A stretch of 21,213 nucleotides of DNA, taken from a virus. Shown piece after piece: positions 4,089 through 15,400 of the stretch (positions are counted from its first letter, which is position 1; each line of letters starts with the position of its first letter). The notes beneath the pieces are model-generated. The model had not been told where the DNA came from. It did no database searches and saw only the letters and a list, made by a program, of their open reading frames with translations. The position numbers and the translations under genes are program-made. The DNA lies in the IMG/VR virus record IMGVR_UViG_3300020465_000112, positions 1 through 21,213 of that record, one strand, 5' to 3'.

Positions 4089-4496
4089 ATGCCTTTAGAG
4101 AGGGTAAATAACGGTTTTAAAGACCTTAGTATGAGTTTTCAGGCAAATCCTTTGTCTAAAGACTTGATTGCGCTGAAAAATACTAACGCAATTGCTCGAT
4201 CAATAAAAAATATAGTATTTACCCTACCTGGAGAAAAATGGTTTAATGAAGATTTTGGTTCTAGGATTACAGCAAGTTTATTTGAGAATATAAATGATGT
4301 TACTGCGAATATTATTGTCGATGAAATTACTTCATCAATCACTAGATATGAACCAAGAGTAGAATTGATAGGTGAAGGTGTAAAAGCATTCCCTGATTAT
4401 GATAATAATACCTTTGATGTCATCATTGTATATACAATTATTGGGACAGATGTTCCTCCACAGCAATTAGAATTCGTTTTAGAATCAAACAGGTAA
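4089..4496 (+). CDS. 25: gp25-like baseplate wedge protein
   Basis: Baseplate wedge subunit of the GPW/gp25 family, which sits at the base of the sheath and helps start sheath polymerisation. At 135 residues it is almost the same length as T4 gp25 (132). Family hallmarks are visible: FTLPGEK (44-50) followed by the conserved FG (56-57), and the EPR motif (YEPRVEL, 87-93), the residues used to join gp25 with gp6 and sheath in contractile systems. No Shine-Dalgarno is seen; the late promoter lies 29 bp upstream. Four bases separate it from gp6, the same partnership as in other contractile injection machines. Confidence 0.9.
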   Translation: MPLERVNNGFKDLSMSFQANPLSKDLIALKNTNAIARSIKNIVFTLPGEKWFNEDFGSRITASLFENINDVTANIIVDEITSSITRYEPRVELIGEGVKAFPDYDNNTFDVIIVYTIIGTDVPPQQLEFVLESNR

Positions 4497-4500
4497 TAAA

Positions 4501-6426
4501 ATGCCACTAGTTAATTTCTCAAATCTGGATTTTGACCAGATAAAGACAACTCTGAAGGATTATCTTCAGACAAATGCAAATTTTACGGATTATGACTTCG
4601 AAGGATCTAATCTTTCGACTGTTATTGACCTGTTGGCATACAATACTTACATAACTTCATACAATGCTAACATGGTTAGTAATGAGGTATTCATCGATAG
4701 TGCAAGTTTAAGGGAAAATATAGTATCTTTAGCAAGAAATATTGGATATTTACCTCGCTCAAGGAAAGCATCACGTTCATCTATCAGTTTTTTCATTAAT
4801 ACAAGTAATATTGTACCCCAACCTTCTGTTATAACCCTTAAAAAAGGTGCTGTAGCTACCACTGCAGGTGCTTTTGGTAATCAATCTTATGTTTTTTCAA
4901 TTTTAGAAGATATTTCTGTCCCAGTTTACAATAATGTTGCTAATTTTACTGATATTCAGATATATGAGGGTACTCTTTTAAATACTAACTTCACTTATAG
5001 CACTCGAAATCCAACTCAGAAGTTTATTTTGCAAAATATTGGTATTGATACTGATTTAATTGCTGTAAATGTTAAAAGTAACGAACAAGCAACGGCAAAA
5101 ACAAAATATTCTGCTCAAAATAGTCTTTTTGATGTTCATGGAGAATCAAAAATCTATTATTTGCAAGAAATAGAATCTGAAAGGTATCAAATCTTTTTTG
5201 GAGACGGTGTTTTTGGAAAACCACTTGAAGAAGGCAATTTTGTTGATATAGATTACATTGTTTCTAACGGTGATACAGGAAATGGCGTTGCTCAGATGAC
5301 TTTTGCGGGAAATTTAATCTATGAAAGGAATGCAATCACCTATAAAGTGACTTCTGGCATCTCTTTGGTAACAACTAATTCATTTTCCACTGGTGGAGAG
5401 AATATTGAGTCTGTTGAGTCGATTAGAAAGTTTGCTCCAAGGATATATGCATCACAAAATAGAGCAGTTTCTGCTGCAGACTACGAATCATTGATTCCAG
5501 CGAAAATTTATCCCGAAACTGAGTCAATTTCCGTTTTTGGAGGTGAAGAATTAAATCCTCCTCAATATGGAAAGGTGTTTATTAGCATAAAACCAAGAAC
5601 TGGTGATTTTTTACCCAATCTTATTAAAGAAAACATCAGATTGAAGTTAAAGAAGTATGCTGTAGCAGGAATTGTTCCAGAAATCTTAGATCTTAAGTAT
5701 CTTTATCTTGAAATTACCTCAAAAATCTATTATAACTCAAATCTTGCCCAAACTGGTGCTTCTGTAACTTCTATAGTTGAAAATAATGCAAATAAGTACG
5801 CTGAATCAACTGAGTTAAATAGATATGGAGCGAGATTTAAGTATAGTAAGTTTTTAGGTATAGTTGATCAAAGTCATGATGCGATTACTTCAAATATTAC
5901 AACAGTAACTATGAGAAGGGACTTGAGAGTTGTATTAAATAAGATTTCTGAATATTCTATTGGATTTGGTAATCAATTCCATATTAAGAGTATGAGTGGA
6001 TTTAATATTAAGTCTACAGGATTTACTATTGATGGTATTACTCAACCTGTATATATTTCAGACATTCCTAATAGAACTAGAGTAACTGGATCTCTTTTCT
6101 TATTTACTGTACCTAGTGTAAATTCAGTAAGTCCTACAATTGTAAGGAGAAATGTTGGTACTATTAATTACCAATCTGGAATAATTACATTAAACCCAAT
6201 TACTATCAGATCTGGAAAAATAAAAGATGGTCAATCTATTATTGAGTTATCAGTACCTCCTAGATCAAATGATGTTATTGGATTACAGGATTTGTATTTG
6301 CAACTAGATATAGGAGGTAGTATATTTGATCCAATCGTGGATGAAATATCTTCTGGACTTGATCCTTCAGGATCTAATTATATTGTTAGCTCAAGTTACA
6401 TGAACGGAGCATTAGTAAGAGTATAA
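4501..6426 (+). CDS. 6: gp6-like baseplate wedge protein
   Basis: Homologue of T4 gp6 (baseplate J family), the wedge subunit that dimerises to form the continuous ring of the inner baseplate. Length 641 residues against 660 in T4. The N-terminal part carries the conserved block DYDFEGSN (about 27-34) ... DLLAYNTYI, then NMVSNEVFIDSASLRE and GYLPRSRKA. Further along are FFGDGVFGK (232-240) and RAVSAADYESL (321-331), characteristic of baseplate J proteins. It starts four bases after gp25 and ends one base before the giant gene, so all three are probably translated from one late transcript. Arg codons are almost all AGA/AGG. Confidence 0.92.
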   Translation: MPLVNFSNLDFDQIKTTLKDYLQTNANFTDYDFEGSNLSTVIDLLAYNTYITSYNANMVSNEVFIDSASLRENIVSLARNIGYLPRSRKASRSSISFFINTSNIVPQPSVITLKKGAVATTAGAFGNQSYVFSILEDISVPVYNNVANFTDIQIYEGTLLNTNFTYSTRNPTQKFILQNIGIDTDLIAVNVKSNEQATAKTKYSAQNSLFDVHGESKIYYLQEIESERYQIFFGDGVFGKPLEEGNFVDIDYIVSNGDTGNGVAQMTFAGNLIYERNAITYKVTSGISLVTTNSFSTGGENIESVESIRKFAPRIYASQNRAVSAADYESLIPAKIYPETESISVFGGEELNPPQYGKVFISIKPRTGDFLPNLIKENIRLKLKKYAVAGIVPEILDLKYLYLEITSKIYYNSNLAQTGASVTSIVENNANKYAESTELNRYGARFKYSKFLGIVDQSHDAITSNITTVTMRRDLRVVLNKISEYSIGFGNQFHIKSMSGFNIKSTGFTIDGITQPVYISDIPNRTRVTGSLFLFTVPSVNSVSPTIVRRNVGTINYQSGIITLNPITIRSGKIKDGQSIIELSVPPRSNDVIGLQDLYLQLDIGGSIFDPIVDEISSGLDPSGSNYIVSSSYMNGALVRV

Positions 6427-6427
6427 A

Positions 6428-9400
6428 ATGGCAGAAAAAAGAGTTCACTTTCAGAACATAGTTGAGAATCAACTTCCAACATATGTACAGACAGAATTTC
6501 CTTTAGTTTCGGATTTTCTTAAAAGTTACTATGTTTCGCAAGAATTTCAGGGTGCTCCTGTTGACTTGATTCAAAATATTGATGATTATACAAAAATTGA
6601 TAATTTAACTAATTTAACAGAACATGTTGGATTGGGTTCTGATATTAATTTTGCTGCTAATACAATTTCTGTAGATTTATCTAATTATCCTGCAGGAACT
6701 GAAGGTTTTCCTGATGCTTATGGTCTATTAAAGATTGATGATGAGATAATTACATATAAATCAAAGGATTCTTCTAATTTTAAAGATTGTGTTAGAGGAT
6801 TTAGTGGAATTTCTTCATATAGAGCAGCAGATCGTCCAGATCAACTAGTTTTTGACTCTACAATTGCTGATAAGCATGAAAAAGGAACTAAGATAGAAAA
6901 TTTAAGCAATCTTTTTCTTAAAGATTTTTTAGTAAAGACAAAACATCAACTTTTACCAGGATTTGAAGAAAGAAAATTACATAAAGATATAAATCATAAT
7001 ATTTTTATTAAAAATGCGACAGATTTTTATAGAAGTAAGGGAACGGACGGTGCTTTTGAGATTTTATTTAAAGCTTTATATAATGAACCTGTAGAAATTA
7101 TAAGACCAAGAGAATTTCTCTTTACTCCATCTAATGCACATTATTTAATCACAAATGATTTTTGTGTTGAGGGTGTTGAAGGAAATCCAATGGAATTGGA
7201 AAATGCAACATTATTCCAAGATAAGTATGGTGATCCAACATTCATTGAGAAGGCATATGCACCTATTACTAATGTAGAGGTTATTAGTCCTGGTATTACT
7301 GGAATAGCAAAGACATATTATAAAATTAGTTTAGATGCGGGATATAATAGAGATTCTAGAGTACAGGGAGCAACTTATGGTGAATTTGTTGTTCATCCAA
7401 AAACTAGATTAATTGGTGGTGTCTCTGTAGGTGCTACTATATTTGATGTAGATTCAACTGTTGGATTTCCATATTCAGGTGAATTATCTGTAGTTTATAA
7501 TGATACTACATCAGGAATTGTTTCTTATTCCTCAAAGAATTTAAATCAATTTTTTGATTGCACAAATGTAACTGGTATTATTGAAGATTCTGAAGACGTT
7601 GGAATAAACACTTATTGCTATGCTGCTTCTAATACTGGTGATGGAAGCACTGTTAAAGTAAGAGTAACTTCTGTATTGAATGATTTTGCTTTTGGTGCAA
7701 GTAATAGATATTACTCTCATAATGATGTTGCAGAAATTAAAACTTTAGGTGTTAAAGATAATACTTTTAAGGGTCGTGCTTGGTTTTATAACGTTGCATC
7801 TCAGTATAATGTTAAAAGTATAGAATTGATTGATTCTTCAGATAAAACCTATCTTGTTACTTTAGAAACGGTACATTCATTTAGAGTGGGTGATAATGTA
7901 GCACTTACTGGTACTGATAAGATAGAAAAACCAATTTCTATCATAAGTGAGATTAAATCAACAAAATCCTTTATTGTTAAGGGTCAAGGAGATCTTACTA
8001 CTACTGATAGTTACACTGTTAATAGAAAACTCCTAAAATCAATATCAAACACCTATCCAGAGTCTTCTAGATTTATTACAAACGTACAAAATACTTATAA
8101 GCAAGGAAATGACTTTTTAGTTGCATCTCCTTCTATACCAACATATAATTCACAACCACTTAACGTTTCTGATCAAACTATTCATCTTAATGGGCAATTT
8201 ACTGCAGGTGGTGCATGGCAAATTACAACCACTAAAGATCATGGTTTTTATACAGGAGATGCTGTTTATTATACTCCAGAAAAGGTAGAAGAGACTTATG
8301 TTGACTCTTTTGGTGATACTAAGAAAAGAGTTGTAACTTATACTTATTTGTGGGATGAAGGTTTATACTTTATAAAGAGATTAGATGCCCAAACAATAAG
8401 ACTTGCTAAGAGTTTAACAGATATTTCGAATGGTAATTTTATTGAGCTTGCAAATACTGTAACTGTTAAAGATAATAAAATTGAACCTTATAAGTTTAAC
8501 AAAAAAACATTAGAATCGCAAAGAATTTTAAGATCTATTCATCAACCAGTAACAGATTCGACTATAACCAAAACTAGACCTGGTCGTACTGGAATTTTAA
8601 TTAATGGTGTTGAGGTACAAAACTATAAAGGAAAGCAGGTTGTATATTCTGGAAAAATAGAAGAACTTGAAGTATTAGCACCAGGAGATGATTATGATGT
8701 TATGAATCCTCCTCTTTTAAGTATTGGTGATAATACGGGAATTGGAGCAACAGGAAATGTTGATATAGTTGGAAATTTAAAGAGTATTCAAGTTAAAGAT
8801 ACTGGATTTGATTATAGACAAACTCCTACTATAACAATTACTGGTGGTAATGGTGATGGAGCAACTGCTCGTCCAAATATGAAGTTGGTTGATCATAATC
8901 CAACTTTTAATGCACAAAGTGTGAATGATATTGGTATTGGTGCTACTCAATCAATAATTGGGTTTACAACTTTCCATAAATTTAGAAATAATGAACCAGT
9001 ATATTATAGAACTGGAGGGCAAGATGGATTAGTTGGTCTTTCTACTAATTCATTATATTATGTCCATGTTGTTGATGAATTTTTAATTAAATTAATGCCT
9101 ACACAAGGAGATGCTATTGTAGGAATTAATACTATGGTTATAACTGATTATGGAGTAGGAAGGCAAAGTTTAGAAACAGTACATCAGAAACTTGTTTTAG
9201 ATTCTGTCAATATTGTCAATTCAGGAAGTGGGTATGCATATAAAAAGAGAACTACAACAACAGCAGGAATTGATACTTCTGCAAATCTTATTACCATTAA
9301 CAATCATGGATATAAATCTGGTGAAATTGTAAATTATACGACAGAAAATCCATATGTTGATAATCGTCTTTCTGGAGTTGGAACATTTTCTCAAGTAATT

Positions 9401-12400
9401 GCAGGTCTTAGTAGTAGTACTGATTATTATGTAACTGTAATTGATGATAATAACTTTAAATTATCTCAAGTAGGTATAGCAACTATTGATAAAACAATTT
9501 ATTATGATACTCAACAATTTATTGATTTAGAATCCGTTGGTTCTGGATATCATTGCTTTAATTATCCTAGTATTAATGTTTCTATATCAGGATTAGTTGG
9601 AATATCAACTGTAGAACGTGTTGGTGTATCTACCGTTGATTTTCAGGCTAAACTCCAACCAATCTTTAGAGGTTCTGTTCAGGGAGTACATATGAAGACA
9701 AATGGTATTGGATATGGATCCTCTACCATAATGGATAATGTTAGACAACCTTCTTTAGGACTTTCTTTTGGAGATAGATGCCAATTAGCATGTGAAGTTA
9801 TTGATGGTGCTCTTACTGAGGTTATAGTAATTAATAGAGGTAATAATTATATTTCTCCCCCTGATATTCTAGTACAAGATCGTGCAGGTTCTGGTCGTGG
9901 AGCAGTAGTTGTACCAATTATTAGTGAAGGTCAAGTTATAGAAGTTAAAGTTTTAAGTGGTGGTACTGAATATAGTCAGCAAAATACAGTTGCTTTTTCT
10001 GTATCACCTGGAGGAGGTTGTGAGCTTAAAGCGTCTCTTCAAAACTGGCGTGTAAATTTAGTAGGAAAGCACTTTAATCAGTTTACCTTAGATGATGGGT
10101 TTATGACTGAGGGATGGGAAGGTAGAGGACTTCAGTATACTCATTTATATGCTCCTAGAGTACTTAGAGAATCAATATATGCAACTGATCAAGATGGTAA
10201 TAAATTATATGGTCAAAAGGATTTAACCAAGAAGAATGGGTCTGAAGTATCCTCTACGGGTCATTCTCCTATCATTGGATGGGCATATGATGGAAACCCA
10301 ATTTATGGTCCATATGGATATGCGGATAGAAGAGGTGGTGTAGTTACTCAGATGAAATCTGGGTATAAATTGAATCTCAAGAAAGATAGACCTTCTACAG
10401 TATTTTTCCCTGAAGGATTCTTTATTGAGGATTATACTTATACACCAGTAAGTGATGATTCTGTTCTTGATGAAAATAATGGAAGATTTTGTATTACTCC
10501 AGAATATCCAGATGGAACTTATGCTTATTTTGCAACAGTGGATACTGCTGCAGCATCTGCTGGTCCTTTCTTAGAATATAGAGAACCAAAATTTCCATAT
10601 TTGATTGGTGATGCTTATCATTCAATACCTAATAAATTTAATCTTGATAAAGATTCAAGTCAAGATGCTTTTGATTTTAGTGAAGGTAATTGGTTTAGAA
10701 ATACAGAACCTTATAATTTAATCGAAGAAAATCTTACATATAAGTATGCTTATATACCAAATAAATTATCTCAAAAAATTGATATTCTTTCTACTAGTAG
10801 AGGTGTAGTTGATTATGTTGGTGTTAGTAGTGGTGGAAGAAATTATAGAGTTAATGATGAAGTAGTATTTGATAATGCTGATACTGCAGCAGTTAGACAG
10901 GGTTCAAGACTCACAAATGTTGTTGGTGTATTAGCTTTAGAAATGGATCCTAATGCAGGAGCAAAAGCTAGAGTTGCAACGCTTGAGGGTGCTGTTATTG
11001 ATAATGTAAGTGTTGCAAAAAGTAGTATTAGTGGTGTTGAAGTTTATCCCGCAAATACAACTGATGGTAGATATATTCTTTGGGCAGAGAATCCTCATAA
11101 CTTTGATGTTAAAGATACAGTTACACTTACTGGATTTTCTACTACATCTTCTTTAATTGAAGGATCTTATGAGGTAGGAATTCCTACTAGTCACTTTAGA
11201 TTAGTTGGTATAGGAACTAGCACTGTTGGAGTAGGATCTACTGGAGCAACTGGAATAGTTACTCATTTTAGAATAAGTGGAGATCTTTCATATCCTACTA
11301 TTAGAGAAAATGATATTCTTGGAATTGGTACTGAAAGAATTAAAGTATTAAATGTAGATCCACAAACATCTAGAATTAGAGTAATGAGAGCAGTTGATGG
11401 TACAGTAGGTATCTCTCATACAACAAGTACTCCCATTTATGATGATCCAAGGAAATTAATTATTAATGCTGGATTTAAATCAACAACAGAAGGTAAAGTA
11501 AATAAGCAACTTTATTTTGATCCAACATATCACGTTGGAGTAGGAACTAGTGTCGGAGTTGGTATAGGATCAACTGTTTATTTTGATGATACTAAAGCGG
11601 GACTTGGTATAACATACGCCTTTATCCCAACTAGATCATTATACATTGAGAATCATGGATATGAACAGGATGATCAATTAACATATTCTCCTGGTGATGG
11701 TGATGGTATAGTTGCTGCTGCTACAACAACTGAAATACAAGGATCTGTCTATTTTGATGGATATGATGATTATATGACTAGTACTGAAAGTAGTTACTCT
11801 ATAAATGGAAGTACTAATTTTACTGTAGAAGCATGGGTATTTCCACAATGGGCTAATTTAAGTCAAATATTTAATTTATCTGTTGGTAGTGCTTCTAATA
11901 TAGGATTGACTTTGGGATCTACTAATCCTGGTGATATAAGACTTTTAGTAGAAGCAGATAATGGCGGTGACTTACTTGATATCACAACTGGAGCAAGTCT
12001 TGTTCCTGTAGGACAATGGACTCACGTTGCGGTAAGTTTATCTGGTACTGCTGGAAAGATCTTTATTAATGGTGTAGTAGAGGCAAGTGGTACTCTAAGT
12101 GGTACAAGAACACATACAGGAACTGTAGTTCATATAGGTGCTCATAAGACTGCTGCATCGCAGGATAGGTATTTTAGAGGAAAACTTTCTAATCTTAGAT
12201 ATACAGTTGGAGAGGCAGTTTACACATCTGCATTTACACCACCAGTATTACCAACAACCACTAGTAGTCAGGCAGCAACTGTTGCTAAGGTAAAACTCTT
12301 ATGTTGTAAGTCTCAGGTATCTGCTGCTTCTACTGTAGTTGGTGCTGGTATTAGTGTATTTGGTGATACTATAGCAACTGGTGCTAGTCCTGCATTCGAA

Positions 12401-15400
12401 ATATGGGCAGGTACTGGTACTACATTAACTAATGGTGAGACCGTTTATGCTAATAGAATATCTAAAGATTTACTTGGAATTTCTACATGCAAACTCTTTA
12501 TTAATGAAGCAGGGAATTGGGTTGGTATTGCAAGTACACAAAAACATTCTTCTACTCTATTCTTTACTGGAATAGGAACAGGAACTTATCATAGTTTTAA
12601 TACTAATTTTACTCCTATTACTTGTGAAGTTAGAAGAAATCTGGTAACGGTATCTACTGCAGGTACACATGGATTAGTAATAGATGATAATGTAATTGTT
12701 GAGGTTAATCCTGCTAATACTGGAATTGTTACTGTAAAATATAATGATTATAATAGAAAACTTACTTTAGATGCCAAATCCTTTACTGCATCTGGAATAA
12801 CTTCTTCTACTAATACTATTACCATAACTGATCATGGATTTGCTCTAGGTCAGAAAATTATTCATACTGCAACCACTCCTACATATGGATTAACTGATAA
12901 TGGAGTTTACTATACAGTCCCAATTGATAATAACAACTTTAAATTATGTAATACTTATTATAATGCCACTAGATTTAAGCCTATTGTTGTTGGAATAGGA
13001 ACAAGTGCTTCTGCAGGTACTATTAATCCAGTAAATCCACCAATAAAGGTATATAAAGATTCTGTTCTTTCTTTTGATCTTTCAGATTCATCTTTAGCGT
13101 ATAGTAAAGGATCAATATCTTATCCTGCATTTGATTTCCAATTATATGCGGATAGTGCTTGTGTAAAAGAATGGAATAAAAATCCTAGTACTGAAGAATT
13201 TCAAGTTAAGAAATCAGGAAGAGTTGGTATAGATGCTGATGCTAAATTAGAATTGACGGTTGATAAGTATTTACCAGAAACTCTTTATTATAGATTGGTT
13301 CCTGTATTCGAAAATGATCTTCCACCAGAGAAAGAAGAAATTGATGTAGATAAGGATATTCTTAATAATCATGAAATTAATAGATTTGATAGTGTTTATG
13401 ATGGACAATATGGTGTTCGTGTTGGTGTTGGTTCTACAAATACATTTACATATACTGTAGCAGATAATCCAGAAAAAGTATCCTATGCTGGTACTACTTC
13501 TGTTTTATCTTATACAACAAATGCATCAGGTGCAATGGGCGCAGTAAATGCATTTGAGGTTACTGATGGTGGAGGTAATTATTACTCTATTCCTGGTGTA
13601 AGTACTGTTACATCTGCAGATGGTAAGTATTGTATAGCAGAAGCATCTAGTCAAAGTATTGGTAAAATTACTAAGTCTGAAATTAGAAATATGGGATTCA
13701 ATTTCCCCTCTGACCCAACACTAGAACCTAGTGTTGCATTACCTCTAATAGTATCAATAAAAGAATTTGCTCGTGTTGAGAGTGTTGGAATTGCATCTGC
13801 AGGAAGAGGATATTCTAGTCCACCAAATTTACGTATTTTTGATGGTAAAACAGAAAAGTACCATGATGAATTTAGAGCTAAGTATAATCTTAAAGAACAA
13901 AAAGTAACTATTTTAGAAAATGTTACTGGTATTCATAATGTTACTCCTTATATTATTCCTACAGAAAATACTAATGGTGTAGGAATTTCTACAGTTGGAT
14001 TTAATAGTACAACTAAAGATGTAACTCTTACTTTATCTGTAGGATTTACTACTTCAGGAACTTTCCCCTTTGCATTAGGTGATAAAATTATAGTTGAGAA
14101 TGTAAGTGTAGGATTAGGTTCTACTGGAACTGGATACAATTCAGCAGATTATAATTTTAAACTATTTACTGTAAATGCAGTTGATGAAAATATTGGAGGA
14201 ATTGGAACTATTGCATATAGTCTTTTAGAACAATTAGATGATGGAGAAACTCCTGGAGTTTATGATGGACCTAGTTCTGCAGGAAGAGTTGTTCCTCAGA
14301 AACATTTCCCTATCTTTAATATTTCGGTTAAACCTGCTGATTATTTCCAAGGAGAAGAAGTAACATCAACTAATCAATTTGGAGAACCAATAAGTGGTAT
14401 GGTTGATAGATGGGATAGAAAAGTTGGATTATTGAAGATATCCACTATTGATAAATTCCAAAAAGATAAGGTTATTCTTGGAAGTGCATCTCATGTTCAT
14501 GGACGTGCTAATAGCATAGAAACTTATCCCGCAGATTTAAATTATGGTGCTTTTAGTAAGAGATTCCACGGTTGGGAAACAGATTCTGGAGTATTAAATT
14601 ATTCTTTACAGAAAATAGAAGATAGTCTTTATTATCAAAATTTCTCATATTCCGTAAAATCTAAAATTGATTATGATACTTGGAAGAATCCAGTTAGTAC
14701 TTTAAATCATACTTTAGGGTTTAGAAAATTCTCTGATCTTCAAATAGAATCTCAAGTTGATGAAGGGGAATTAACTGTAGGATTATCTACCGAAGTAACC
14801 TCTGTTAATGCAGTTCATGATTTATTTTCTTCTGTTAGTATGCATTCTGTATCAGACTTTGATTTAGTTAAAGAAAATTCTAGAAATGGTTCTGCTGGAC
14901 TTATATCAGATGAAGTAATATTTGAAAATAGAATTCTTAGTGATTATGCAGAATCTCAAAGTAATAGGGTTCTTACTATAGATGATATGAGTGGTACATT
15001 TAATAGTAATCCTAGAGCAACAGTTTATAGTATAGTTGATACATTTACATTATCTGAACATAGAGCAAAGAAATATTTTGCATTAATTAAAGACCAAAGA
15101 TATACGGGACAAAGACAATTAATGATAGTTGATCTTATGCATGATGGTACTTTTGGTTATATTAACCAATATGCAAAGATTGATAATGTTTATGATTTAG
15201 GTACATTTGATTTCCAAATTTCTGGTACAGAAGGTCAAGTATTATTCTACCCAACAAGATTTAAGAAGAATGATTATTATGTTACCACTTTAGCATATAA
15301 TTTAGATGATAATTATCTTGGTATAGGTACCACAAGTCTTGGGTGTGTTTATATTGATTCTACTAGTACAAAAGTTTCAGCTGCAACAACACAAACTACA

